A DNA stretch of 64,000 nt from Pediococcus ethanolidurans (GTDB taxonomy: Bacteria; Bacillota; Bacilli; Lactobacillales; Lactobacillaceae): NCBI RefSeq assembly GCF_001437405.1, contig NZ_JQBY01000003.1, forward strand, positions 62,001-126,000, in the 5' to 3' direction. The notes beneath the pieces were generated by a model. The model saw only the letters and a program-made list of their open reading frames with translations, did not search any database and was not told the origin of the DNA. The position numbers and the translations under genes were made by a program. Within the stretch, counting starts at the first letter, position 1. Every line of letters begins with the position of its first letter. Of the stretch, positions 1-8,239 are shown one piece after another.

Positions 1-438
1 TCACAAAGTTTTACAGTTCTCAAACGTATGGAAGTTCCGTTAGATAACATGCGTTATTATCGTTACGATTCTGAAAAAAATTCAGTGATTTACCGAAGCT
101 ATGTAGAAGGATTTCCCATCTTCAATCAAACTGATTACGGGACAGTTGAAGTTCAGATAACCGGTGCTCGAACGAAACAGATTGATTTTTCCTTATACAG
201 TTTACAAATTCCAGTTCCAACTGGAAAAGAACGCACAACTTTACCATCAACACAGACGATTTTAAATCAACTAGAGGCCACTGGTTATAAATTAAGCGAT
301 ATTAATAATATTGAGATTGGTTATCAATGGACGGCCAACCCATCTAGTGATCTTGTGGTAAATTTAACACCAACCTGGTATGTGAACTACAAGAATCAGT
401 GGATTTCATATCAAAAATTGATTGAACAACAGCCATAA
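1..438 (+). CDS. yycH: YycH (WalRK regulatory protein), C-terminal part
   Basis: The reading frame is open from the first base of the window, so the gene begins upstream and only about 145 C-terminal residues are visible. YycH is a membrane-anchored extracytoplasmic protein that with YycI modulates the WalK (YycG) sensor kinase controlling cell-wall metabolism. The call rests on the fragment's character (periplasmic-type beta-rich sequence ending in a WYVNY segment) and above all on the gene order yycH-yycI-MBL-htrA-rlmH that follows. The stop is 15 nt before the start of yycI, so the two are cotranscribed. An internal methionine at position 28 is not the real start. Confidence 0.88.
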   Translation, partial: SQSFTVLKRMEVPLDNMRYYRYDSEKNSVIYRSYVEGFPIFNQTDYGTVEVQITGARTKQIDFSLYSLQIPVPTGKERTTLPSTQTILNQLEATGYKLSDINNIEIGYQWTANPSSDLVVNLTPTWYVNYKNQWISYQKLIEQQP

Positions 439-452
439 GGGGATGAGAACGC

Positions 453-1514
453 GTGGATTTCAAAAGAATTGAATTAATATTTTTAACAGCCTTTGCGGCA
501 CTGGATATCTTTTTAGTCATCTCCTTTTTTCAAAACAATTCTGATGTTCATTCAACTTCACAAGGAACGAGTCATAATACAACTATTTTGAAAGAAATGC
601 GTGACGATTCGATTACGTTTGCAAAGCCGTCCAACAAAAAGGGTCAGGGATATTATATTTCTACTCAAACTTCTGGTAATAAAAAGCTGAAGGAAAAAAT
701 GGAAGCGTTAAGTGCTCAGTCGGCCAAAATGGTTAGTGGTGAGATTATCAGTACGTTTAATACACCAATAACGATAGATAAACAGAATCCAGACAAAACA
801 TTGGATCAGGTTGTAAATGACAGTAATCAAATTGCCAATGGAAAACATTATAAATATGATGAAAAAATCTCGACGGCTAGCCAAATTATTTATACTCAAA
901 TTGTATCTGGTCAACGAATTTTCTCGAAATCTGGTCAAATTCGCTTTAAGTTAAATAGTAGTAATCAAGTAGTGGGTTACACCCAGGGGTATTTGACAGA
1001 TGCTAATCCGCTTCGTGAAAAGCAAGATACAATAAGCCAAGAACGTGCAATTATTTGGCTTTATCAGTATAATGAGGTGCCTAATGAGTCTGTGATTAAA
1101 TGGGCACGTTTAGGATATACGAGATTATTAAGTATTCAAAAAGGGTCCGTTTATGTACCAACTTGGTATATTGCGGTCCATGGTAAAGGCAGTACAGCCC
1201 TTCAGTATTATCGAATTAATGCTTTCACTGGTGTAATTATGAAATACAATACACAGGTTGAATCAACTTCAAGTAGTAAGAATACTAGTTCAATCGAATC
1301 AAGCAGCAGTGAAAACGATGATAGTTTGTTGAGTCAGGCGGTTTCAAGTTCTAAACGCGCGGTTGAATCGAGCACACAAACTAGTGTGCGTGAAACAACT
1401 AGAAGAGCATACAGTAGCAGTTCAGCCACTAGCTCTAGTACCAGTGCTAATGCAACCAGTTCAAGTGAAACAAGTAGTACAAGCAGTAGCTCAGCTTCAT
1501 CTGAAGTTCAGTAA
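453..1514 (+). CDS. yycI: YycI (WalRK regulatory protein) with long Ser/Thr-rich tail
   Basis: Two-component system regulatory protein YycI, partner of YycH in restraining WalK. The gene starts with GTG after AGGGGATGAG. Residues about 6-25 form a single membrane anchor and the rest is extracytoplasmic. The body (to about residue 265) has the usual YycI size and ends with a segment containing YYRINAFTG. From about residue 270 to 353 the protein carries an unusual tail that is mostly Ser, Thr, Ala and Asn. Such a tail is not part of core YycI and could be a flexible or glycosylated linker outside the cell. It sits in the walRK accessory operon between yycH and the metallo-hydrolase gene. Confidence 0.9.
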   Translation: MDFKRIELIFLTAFAALDIFLVISFFQNNSDVHSTSQGTSHNTTILKEMRDDSITFAKPSNKKGQGYYISTQTSGNKKLKEKMEALSAQSAKMVSGEIISTFNTPITIDKQNPDKTLDQVVNDSNQIANGKHYKYDEKISTASQIIYTQIVSGQRIFSKSGQIRFKLNSSNQVVGYTQGYLTDANPLREKQDTISQERAIIWLYQYNEVPNESVIKWARLGYTRLLSIQKGSVYVPTWYIAVHGKGSTALQYYRINAFTGVIMKYNTQVESTSSSKNTSSIESSSSENDDSLLSQAVSSSKRAVESSTQTSVRETTRRAYSSSSATSSSTSANATSSSETSSTSSSSASSEVQ

Positions 1515-1562
1515 ATGGTTAATTGAAGTTAAATATAGTTAGAATAAGGGGTAAGGAAATAC

Positions 1563-2366
1563 ATGAGTGATGACGACATGAAAATTAGTGTTTTGGCGAG
1601 TGGCAGTACTGGCAATGTGACCTATATTGAAACACCCCAACATAAAATGTTGGTGGATGCTGGCTTAAGTGGCAAGAAAATTGAAGGTCTCATGAACAGT
1701 ATTGGTCGTGATTTAGCTGACGTTGATTCACTTTTTCTTACCCATGAACATACTGACCATATCAAAGGTGCTGGTGTTTTGGCACGCCGGTATAATCTTG
1801 ATTTATATGCTAATCAGGGAACTTGGCGTGCGATAGAACCTAAGATTGGTCCAATCCCAGAAGAAAAGAAAAATATTTTTGAAGTTGGCAAGACTAAAAC
1901 CTTTGGAGATATTGATGTTGAAAGCTTTGCTGTGTCACATGATGCGGCTGAACCGCAGTTTTATGAATTTCATCACAATGGCAAGACATTCGTCATTTTA
2001 ACGGATACGGGTTATGTCTCTGAAAGAGTAGAAGGACAAATCGAAAATGCAGATGCTTATCTGTTTGAAGTAAACCACGATGTTGAGATGTTGCGTATGG
2101 GCGGCTACCCATGGCCATTAAAACAACGAATTTTGAGTGACCATGGACATTTATCTAATGAAGATGGTGCCAACGCGTTAATGGACGTGATGGGCTACAA
2201 TACGAAAAAGATTTTTCTCGGTCATCTAAGTTTGCACAATAATATGAAGGAACTTGCTCATTTAACGGTAGCTTCAATGATGAAAAATAAAGATTTAGCA
2301 GTTGGCCATGATTTTCAGTTATTCGACACAGATCATGGAAAGGCAACGAATTTAACTGCAATTTAG
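1563..2366 (+). CDS. walJ: MBL-fold metallo-hydrolase WalJ/YycJ
   Basis: Metallo-beta-lactamase-fold hydrolase of the YycJ/WalJ family, the usual third accessory gene behind walRK; family members are linked to coordination of cell-wall synthesis with division and to exonuclease activity. The metal-binding motif HxHxDH is visible as H61-E-H63-T-D65-H66, and there is a DTGY motif near residue 141. The 267-aa length is typical. The start at 1563 is preceded by AAGGGGTAAGG; an internal ATG at 1578 is an alternative giving MKISVLASGS, the common N-terminus of the family. It is 48 nt after yycI and is probably in the same transcript. Confidence 0.93.
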   Translation: MSDDDMKISVLASGSTGNVTYIETPQHKMLVDAGLSGKKIEGLMNSIGRDLADVDSLFLTHEHTDHIKGAGVLARRYNLDLYANQGTWRAIEPKIGPIPEEKKNIFEVGKTKTFGDIDVESFAVSHDAAEPQFYEFHHNGKTFVILTDTGYVSERVEGQIENADAYLFEVNHDVEMLRMGGYPWPLKQRILSDHGHLSNEDGANALMDVMGYNTKKIFLGHLSLHNNMKELAHLTVASMMKNKDLAVGHDFQLFDTDHGKATNLTAI

Positions 2367-2476
2367 AAAAAATTATTAAAATCATTCATATTTTCATCAC
2401 AATTTACTGATATGATGAAAACAGTTACAATAAATAAGCTAAAGGGGGTTTAGCGATCATTTGATCGCGTATAGCT

Positions 2477-3733
2477 ATGTTTAAAAACAAGAATATATGG
2501 GCAATTTTTATTACAGCGTTAGTTGCTGGTTTAATTGGTGGGGGAATTGCGTTCGGTGTTGGTAACTATCTAAGTAATCGGCAAGCCGAAACCGCAACTG
2601 CCGTTCCGAGTGGATCAAACAGTTCGGGAACAACAAAGACCAGCAATGTAAAGGTTAATGTCAGCAGTCAGTCTGAAAAGGCGTACAGCAGCATCAAGAA
2701 TGCGGTTGTGACGGTTATTAACTTAAAGAAGGAAAGTTCAAGTTCAAGTAACAGCTTATACGGTTCAATTTTCGGTGAATCTTCATCAAGTTCTAGTTCC
2801 AATTCAAGTTCCAGCAAACTCGAAACCTATGCAGAGGGTTCCGGTGTTATTTATAAGAAGAGTGGCAATGCTGCTTATGTAGTGACAAACAATCATGTTA
2901 TTTCCGGTTCCAATGCTGTTGAAATTATCATGAGTAATGGTAAGAAAGTTTCTGCTAAAGTTGTGGGTAAAGATTCTGTGACTGATTTAGCTGTTTTGAA
3001 GATTAATTCTTCGGTTGTTTCAACCGTTGCAAGTTTTGGTGATTCTAACAGTATTAAAGTTGGTGAAACAGCCTTAGCAATTGGTTCACCACTTGGTTCA
3101 GATTACGCAACGTCCTTAACACAGGGAATCATTTCTGCAAAGAAACGAACAGTTTCAACGACTAATGAATCTGGTCAAGAAACTGGCGAAGCGACAGTTA
3201 TTCAAACAGATGCTGCAATCAACTCTGGTAACTCTGGTGGCCCATTAATTAACTTGGCTGGACAAGTTATCGGAATCAACTCAATGAAACTATCAAGCAG
3301 TTCTTCTGGTACAAGTGTTGAAGGAATGGGCTTTGCAATTCCTTCAAATGAAGTTGTGACAATTATCAATCAGTTAATTACTAAGGGTAAGATTGTCCGT
3401 CCAGCATTAGGAGCTTCGTTAATTGATTTAACGGATATTACAGCTAGTCAACAAAAATCAGTTCTCAAGTTACCATCAAGTGTCACTGAAGGTGCAGTAA
3501 TTTATCAGACTTACGTAGGTTCACCAGCACGTAAAGCCGGTTTGAAGAAGTATGATGTTATAACTAAGTTAGATGGTACAAAGATTACAAGTGTTGCTAC
3601 CTTAAGAGATAAGCTTTATAAACTTAAGATTGGTGACAAGGTAACCATTGGTTGGTATCGTGGAAGCACGTATAAAACAGCCACTATTCATTTAACGGAA
3701 ACAACAAGTACATTAAGTTCACAAGCAAAATAA
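2477..3733 (+). CDS. htrA: HtrA/DegP-type membrane serine protease
   Basis: Surface quality-control serine protease of the HtrA family. One N-terminal transmembrane anchor (residues about 8-30) is followed by a Ser-rich linker, a trypsin-like domain with catalytic triad H140 (in TNNH), D170 (in TDLAVLK) and S253 (in GNSGGPL), and one C-terminal PDZ domain (about residues 310-405). Two poly-Ser stretches (about 86-113) interrupt the region before the protease domain. The RBS is AAAGGGGG; the start ATG follows at normal spacing for a slightly long leader. A stem-loop with a T-run lies just downstream. The position after walJ and before rlmH is the standard one in lactobacilli. Confidence 0.96.
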   Translation: MFKNKNIWAIFITALVAGLIGGGIAFGVGNYLSNRQAETATAVPSGSNSSGTTKTSNVKVNVSSQSEKAYSSIKNAVVTVINLKKESSSSSNSLYGSIFGESSSSSSSNSSSSKLETYAEGSGVIYKKSGNAAYVVTNNHVISGSNAVEIIMSNGKKVSAKVVGKDSVTDLAVLKINSSVVSTVASFGDSNSIKVGETALAIGSPLGSDYATSLTQGIISAKKRTVSTTNESGQETGEATVIQTDAAINSGNSGGPLINLAGQVIGINSMKLSSSSSGTSVEGMGFAIPSNEVVTIINQLITKGKIVRPALGASLIDLTDITASQQKSVLKLPSSVTEGAVIYQTYVGSPARKAGLKKYDVITKLDGTKITSVATLRDKLYKLKIGDKVTIGWYRGSTYKTATIHLTETTSTLSSQAK

Positions 3734-3756
3734 GTTAAAATTAAATATTCTATGGA

Positions 3757-3787
3757 AGACGTCAGGCTTAAACCTGGCGTCTTTTTT
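3757..3787 (+). terminator. Rho-independent terminator after htrA
   Basis: Inverted repeat AGACGTCAGG / CCTGGCGTCT with a 6-nt loop followed by six T. It ends the walRK-htrA transcript. Confidence 0.9.
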
Positions 3788-3843
3788 AGGCATATTTAAA
3801 ACTTAAAAGTATCAAACGTTCTTAGTCCGGAGACGATTGATCT

Positions 3844-3980
3844 CGTGTCCACTATTACACATAAGGGCTAGTTTTCATGTCGAAAACTTCAATGCTTCAT
3901 ACGATGTCGATTCTTGTTGTAAAAATCAGCAGCAAGAAATTCGCACCTCGTTTCAGACCAAATGAGCCACAGGACGGCAG
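3844..3980 (-). repeat. Copy A of a dispersed non-coding repeat
   Basis: These 137 nt match, in reverse orientation, positions 33596-33731 with about 85 percent identity by eye and a single 1-nt gap. Shared blocks include CACTATTACACATAAGGG, CATACGATGTCGATTCTTGT and AGGACGGCAG. No reading frame is conserved, so the conservation looks nucleic-acid based. Only one end of the larger element seen near 33.6-34.05 kb is present here. Confidence 0.8.
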
Positions 3981-4363
3981 CTAGACTATTTTTTATAAGC
4001 TAAGTTGTTTACCATCAGTTATTGAAATAATTTTGATGTTCTCAACCTTCAGGCAATGACTAAACATGTTCCTTAATGCGAAAGTACAAGAGAAACATCT
4101 TTGTGTTGTTTTTTATTGTGGGTAGGAGGTGTAGAATTATACACAGAAAATGTATAAGAATTTCTAAAGATGGCAATTTTGCGTGTTTTTAGATTATTTT
4201 TAGAAATCCACTTTATTTTTTTGCTGAATTGTGGTTCCGAATGATTTTAAATATTCTAAAGTTTTTCTTAAGGAATAACGGGAATTTTAAAGAGGAAAGA
4301 CGAACATTGCCCCCATCAGGAATTAATGATTGTTCAGATCAGAAATCAAGGGTGAAAAACATT

Positions 4364-4699
4364 TGTGGACAACTGTGGATAACTTTGTGAATAACTCAAA
4401 TGACATTTTAGAGCAGTGACTTGAATCGGGTCGGCATAAGACTTGAAATGGGGTAAAAAGTTATCCACAGGTTGGGGCGAAAGCTGTGGACTAAATTTGT
4501 TTCACAAAAATAAGAACGGTGTGAATGCCTAAATGGCGGTGTTTATAGCCTGTGGATACGAACATGTGTTACTGTTGAAAACAGTGGATAACTAAATTTT
4601 CTGTTGACAATTTGTGAATAGCTCATGTTGTGGTAAAGGAAATGTAGCATCTATATATAGAAATTTAAGTTATCAACCTGTGGATAACTTTGTGAATAA
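4364..4699. other. DnaA-box cluster upstream of rlmH
   Basis: At least eight sites match the DnaA box TTATCCACA or its complement with at most one mismatch. Exact matches lie at 4374-4382, 4461-4469 (plus orientation) and 4679-4687. One-mismatch sites begin at 4364, 4386, 4551, 4583 and 4691. Several weaker ones lie between. A 24-bp block holding two boxes is repeated exactly at 4373-4396 and 4678-4701. The first group (4364, 4374, 4386) has starts 10 and 12 nt apart, close to one helical turn. This gap could titrate DnaA, regulate rlmH, or form part of an origin-associated region. Confidence 0.85.
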
Positions 4700-4720
4700 C
4701 TTGTGTAAAGGAGTGTTTTT

Positions 4721-5200
4721 ATGAACATCAAGTTTGTAGTGGTGGGAAAACTCAAAGAGAAGTATTTTAAGCAAGGAATTGCCGAATATGCAAAAAGGCT
4801 TAGTAAATTCTGTAAGTTTAGTATCGTTGAAGTCCCCGATGAGAAGGCTCCAGAATCTCTAAGTGACGCAGAGATGACTGAGGTCAAAGAAAAAGAGGGC
4901 CAACGAATACTAGATAAGATTAAAGAACGTGAGTATGTCTACAGTTTGGAGATCTTAGGTAAGGAACGATCATCAGAAGAGTTTGCTAAGGAGATTGATC
5001 AGTTAACAACGTACGGTCACTCTGATCTCACATTTGTGATTGGTGGGTCGTTAGGATTGAGCTCTGAAGTCATGAAACGGGCGAATGCGCACATTTCGTT
5101 TGGTCGTTTTACATTACCCCATCAACTTATGCGATTAGTATTGGTTGAACAAGTGTATCGAGCGTTCATGATTAACGCAGGGAGTCCGTATCATAAGTAA
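4721..5200 (+). CDS. rlmH: 23S rRNA (pseudouridine1915-N3)-methyltransferase RlmH
   Basis: SPOUT-class methyltransferase that modifies pseudouridine 1915 of 23S rRNA in helix 69. The 159-aa length is exactly that of the family. Family landmarks are visible: an N-terminal beta strand [16 protein letters not shown]-like segment, [10 protein letters not shown] (SAM-binding knot region) and the C-terminal [18 protein letters not shown]...SPYHK, which ends the protein as in other RlmH. The RBS AAAGGAG lies 9 nt before ATG. The gene follows the DnaA-box cluster whose last repeat lies about 20 nt upstream of the start, so DnaA binding would overlap the promoter or leader. Confidence 0.97.
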   Translation: MNIKFVVVGKLKEKYFKQGIAEYAKRLSKFCKFSIVEVPDEKAPESLSDAEMTEVKEKEGQRILDKIKEREYVYSLEILGKERSSEEFAKEIDQLTTYGHSDLTFVIGGSLGLSSEVMKRANAHISFGRFTLPHQLMRLVLVEQVYRAFMINAGSPYHK

Positions 5201-5289
5201 AATGGGTTAGTCAGGTTGTGTTAACTGAAATTAGTTAAGACTAGTTCTGTTTCAGAGTGCGCCTAAAAGAAATGCAAGGAGGTCTGTGA

Positions 5290-5835
5290 ATGTCACGGGT
5301 AGATTGGTTGAAAACGAAACGAATTGCCTTTTCATATTGGCAAAAGGAAGATTTATCACTGGCTCAGCAATTGTGGGGAGATCCTCAAGTAACCCACTAC
5401 ATCAGTCAGAGTGGCTTTACAAAGCGCGATATCAAGCAGCGTTTGCAGATGGAAATTCAATCACAAGCAGAAGATGCAGTTCAATATTGGCCAATATTTG
5501 AATTGAAGAATCATCAGTTAATTGGTTGCTGCGGATTGCATAAAGAGGGTTCCGTGTATGAATTGGGTTATCATCTGGTACCTGAAATGTGGCATCAAGG
5601 ACTTGCGACGGAGGCCGTTCAAGCTGTACTAAAGTATGCCTTTCAAACGTTAAAGCTCAAAAAAATTACAGCGGGACATCATCCTGATAATTTAGCATCA
5701 GGAAATGTTCTGAAAAAATGTGGATTTCAGTATATTGGAACTGAATTTTATGCACCGACAGGATTGCAACATCCAACTTACGAACTGACGGTCCAAAATT
5801 TTAAACACTCAGCGAAGCATATCGGTAATCTTTGA
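5290..5835 (+). CDS. GNAT family N-acetyltransferase (RimJ/RimL type)
   Basis: Acetyl-CoA-dependent N-acetyltransferase resembling the RimJ/RimL and alanine-acetyltransferase subgroup. The N-terminus (TKRIAFSYWQKEDL) and central ELGYHLVPEMWHQGLATEAV segment, which holds the acetyl-CoA-binding loop, are typical, as is a late NLASGNVLKKCGF segment. The 181-aa length is normal. An AGGAGG RBS precedes the ATG. It stands alone after rlmH and is followed by a stem-loop. The substrate is unknown. Confidence 0.85.
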   Translation: MSRVDWLKTKRIAFSYWQKEDLSLAQQLWGDPQVTHYISQSGFTKRDIKQRLQMEIQSQAEDAVQYWPIFELKNHQLIGCCGLHKEGSVYELGYHLVPEMWHQGLATEAVQAVLKYAFQTLKLKKITAGHHPDNLASGNVLKKCGFQYIGTEFYAPTGLQHPTYELTVQNFKHSAKHIGNL

Positions 5836-5962
5836 AAAATAAAAATGACTTTATTCATGACAATGTGTTTTTTACACAAGGGCGTGCTAAAAGTGATTTG
5901 AGTTTTATAAAGTAGATCAAACGATACTATTTATTACTAGGAGACGATTAAAACAAGCAAAC

Positions 5963-5995
5963 AAGCTCAATTCTCAAAAAGAATTGAGCTTATTT
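5963..5995. terminator. Bidirectional stem-loop terminator
   Basis: A perfect 12-bp stem AAGCTCAATTCT / AGAATTGAGCTT with a 5-nt loop lies between the convergent acetyltransferase and small membrane protein genes. The flanking T and A tracts are modest. Confidence 0.7.
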
Positions 5996-6056
5996 GTATG
6001 CAAGCACGGGGTTTTGTTCGAGAAAATTGTGAATCAATTAATGCTTCTATTCAAAA

Positions 6057-6308
6057 TTAATCTTTTTTGTAACCAGCATAAAATTGGTAGATGGCAAGAA
6101 CCACGTTAACCCAGTTCAAAATGATGAACCAAGTATTAAGTGATCCGTGGGCAGTTGTGGCATAGAAAACCCAAAATCCTCCAATAATTGCGATTACATT
6201 GATCCAAGCGAAAACTTTTAGTAAGGATTGATTATCCATTTGTGCAAACATCCAAATAACGTTTACAACGAGCCAACAAACTAAGATCCAAAATGTCCAA
6301 GTATACAT
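6057..6308 (-). CDS. Small membrane protein, unknown function
   Basis: An 83-aa hydrophobic protein with about three predicted membrane helices (residues about 5-22, 32-50 and 58-77), separated by short polar loops, and a C-terminal YAGYKKD. The RBS on the minus strand (AGGTGAATAAAA) precedes ATG. It is a single gene convergent with the acetyltransferase at 5290. I recognise no family; it resembles many uncharacterised small Trp-rich lactobacillar membrane proteins. Confidence 0.7.
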   Translation of the reverse strand: MYTWTFWILVCWLVVNVIWMFAQMDNQSLLKVFAWINVIAIIGGFWVFYATTAHGSLNTWFIILNWVNVVLAIYQFYAGYKKD

Positions 6309-6496
6309 TTTTATTCACCTCATTCTTCCAAATTTGTTGATTGATGTTTCTTACTCAACGGCTAACAGAATAACCCCGTAGCGTTGAAATAAACATAAAT
6401 AATATAATGCAAAATGTTCAGTTTTGGACATTTAGTCTATAATTGTTAGAAAGTGAATGATTCAAACTGAATTGATCATAGGGGGAAGTAAACGGT

Positions 6497-7042
6497 ATGG
6501 TTGAGAAACGTAAATTTAAGACAGAACGAGATATTCAAACTACATTTTTGAATTTACTGCAACAAGAGCCTTTTTATAAAATCACGGTTGCCGAGATTTG
6601 TGAAAAGTCATTGACAGGACGGTCAACATTTTATAATCACTATGTTGATAAATATGATCTTCTTGAAAAAATGGTGACGGAGTACACGCAAATGTTTCAA
6701 GGCCTGATTCATGAACGCATTTCACAGTTGATGTCTGATCAAGGTAGCAAGGTTTTATTAGATGTTTATCAACAATTGGTGGCACATAAACATGCAATAC
6801 TGACATTATTTGCTGTTCATGAAAAAGAAGGTGACCTTCAGGCAAGCTTTGAGACTGTTTTGCGAAAAGAATGGACAAACTATTTAGCAACTGTAGATCA
6901 ACAATTTTCAGTTCCACGAGACTTTATGATTTTTCTTGGTACGGATGTTGTGATGAGTTTTATTCGCTGGTCTTTAACGAATGAGCTAGATGAAAATATT
7001 GCCGTTTTTGTGGATCGCTTTAGAAAATCAATGTTTGAATAA
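6497..7042 (+). CDS. TetR/AcrR family transcriptional regulator
   Basis: A 181-aa TetR-type repressor. The N-terminal helix-turn-helix contains KITVAEICEKSLTGRSTFYNHY, followed by DKYDLLEKMV as in TetR proteins with a DhaS-like C-terminal ligand domain. GGGGGAAG precedes the ATG. It is 13 nt upstream of a GNAT gene that it may control or accompany. No obvious palindromic operator was seen in the short upstream region. Confidence 0.88.
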   Translation: MVEKRKFKTERDIQTTFLNLLQQEPFYKITVAEICEKSLTGRSTFYNHYVDKYDLLEKMVTEYTQMFQGLIHERISQLMSDQGSKVLLDVYQQLVAHKHAILTLFAVHEKEGDLQASFETVLRKEWTNYLATVDQQFSVPRDFMIFLGTDVVMSFIRWSLTNELDENIAVFVDRFRKSMFE

Positions 7043-7055
7043 ATTATAAAAGAAG

Positions 7056-7544
7056 ATGAAGTATTTGATTACATATCGATTATTTAAACCAGAGGATGTC
7101 AATGATGTTGCCAAGGTGATTGCGAAAACACTGAGAATTTCAAATCGAAAAGATTATTCACATGAATATATTGAAGCTGATATTAAAAGTATGAATGCGC
7201 AATTCTTCATAGATAAAGCAAAACAAACCCATTTTTATGTATTTTGTGATGCGGATCGAAGTATTGGTACTGGTGCTATTGGGTCATATTGGGGAAGTAC
7301 CACGGAATACAGTTTATTTGATATTTTTATTTTGCCTAATTTTCAACATCAAGGTATTGGTCGTTTAATCATTGAAACTTTAGAAAAAGATAGCTATTTT
7401 TTGAAAGCAACTCGAGTTGAAATTCCGGCCTCTATCACTGCATTACCATTTTATCAACACATGGGTTATATGTTTAAAGATGGACAGCACAAGCCAGATA
7501 AGGAACAACTTTATCGATTAGAGAAATTCCCAAGGGCTGAATAA
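7056..7544 (+). CDS. GNAT family N-acetyltransferase
   Basis: A 162-aa acetyltransferase. The acetyl-CoA binding region is visible as DIFILPNFQHQGIGRLIIETL, and the C-terminal LPFYQHMGYMFK segment is typical of GNAT domain ends. It lies 13 nt after the TetR gene and is probably translated from the same message. Its 3' third is duplicated as a decayed fragment at 8648-8836, beyond the toxin-antitoxin pair. The substrate is unknown. Confidence 0.86.
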   Translation: MKYLITYRLFKPEDVNDVAKVIAKTLRISNRKDYSHEYIEADIKSMNAQFFIDKAKQTHFYVFCDADRSIGTGAIGSYWGSTTEYSLFDIFILPNFQHQGIGRLIIETLEKDSYFLKATRVEIPASITALPFYQHMGYMFKDGQHKPDKEQLYRLEKFPRAE

Positions 7545-7614
7545 ACTATAAAAGATAACACGATCTTAAAAATTATGCCGTGTTTTTTTGAATTTCAGAT
7601 CTTTAATCTTTTTA

Positions 7615-7930
7615 ATTTAATTTATTTAAACTTGCTCGTATTTTCTTTGTTGTGAATGTTGCATCGCTAAACATTGTTGCCGTACACGTTCCATCTTTTT
7701 GTATCTAACTGAACTGAATTTTTTATAAAATTCTTGATGAAAATTTTCTGCGGACCAGAATAAGGTTACAAGTAAAATTTTGGTTACAATGGGGCGTTTA
7801 TATTTATCGAATTTACTTAATGCGTGTTTGGAGGTTTCTGCAATTTTTTGTTATTGCGTATTTTTAACAAAGATAATTGGTCGGTATTAATCCCCGCGAT
7901 AGTTAATCTACCCCATGCTATCAATCGCTA
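7615..7930 (-). pseudogene. Decayed msrA fragment (C-terminal part)
   Basis: This stretch aligns along its length with the C-terminal coding part of the intact msrA at about 8905-9225, in the same orientation. Shared blocks include AATGTTGCATCGCTAAA, AAATTCTTGATGAAAATTTT and AAAGATAATTGGTCGGTATT. It carries substitutions and small indels that destroy the frame, and it stops where the toxin-antitoxin promoter region begins. Together with the GNAT relic at 8648 it forms a direct repeat around the TA module. Confidence 0.88.
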
Positions 7931-8016
7931 ACGCTACAACTAATTGAAATTTCGCATATATCTTGCATATGCCATAATCATGTGTTAAATTACTGCTAAC
8001 GAAAGGAATGAGACAC

Positions 8017-8238
8017 ATGCCAAAAACTGTTAAAACACGCAAAGTTGCTAAATCTACTGTCATTACGGTTCCAAGTGAATTAAATGTACCAGTCGATGTC
8101 CAATTTAAACCATCAGTCAATGAGCATGGTGATTTAATTTTTAAACGAATTGATCACCTAAATCAAAAAGAACGTACAAATATTACTGAATTTGTTGATC
8201 AATTTAAACCGGTTCTTGAGTATTTAAAGGACCGATGA
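8017..8238 (+). CDS. AbrB/MazE-like antitoxin
   Basis: A short DNA-binding antitoxin of about 73 aa. The N-terminal half (TRKVAKSTVITVPSEL and following strands) looks like the swapped-hairpin AbrB/MazE fold, and the C-terminal helix region (ERTNITEFVDQFKPVLEYL) is likely the toxin-neutralising part. AAGGA at 8003-8007 gives good spacing to ATG 8017; an upstream ATG at 8008 directly abuts the RBS and is less likely. It is separated by 1 nt from the Doc toxin gene, as in type II toxin-antitoxin operons. Short repeats containing GCATAT (7954-7972) upstream could be an autoregulatory operator. Confidence 0.82.
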   Translation: MPKTVKTRKVAKSTVITVPSELNVPVDVQFKPSVNEHGDLIFKRIDHLNQKERTNITEFVDQFKPVLEYLKDR

Positions 8239-8239
8239 T

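Noticed and set aside
4497-4621. More DnaA-like sites such as TGTGGACTA and TGTTGACAA
   Set aside because: They differ from the box at two positions and were not counted in the cluster.
7930-8007. Candidate promoter TTGAAA...CATAAT for the TA module
   Set aside because: The spacing between the hexamers is 23 nt, too long for a standard promoter; only the short GCATAT repeats are noted as possible operator.
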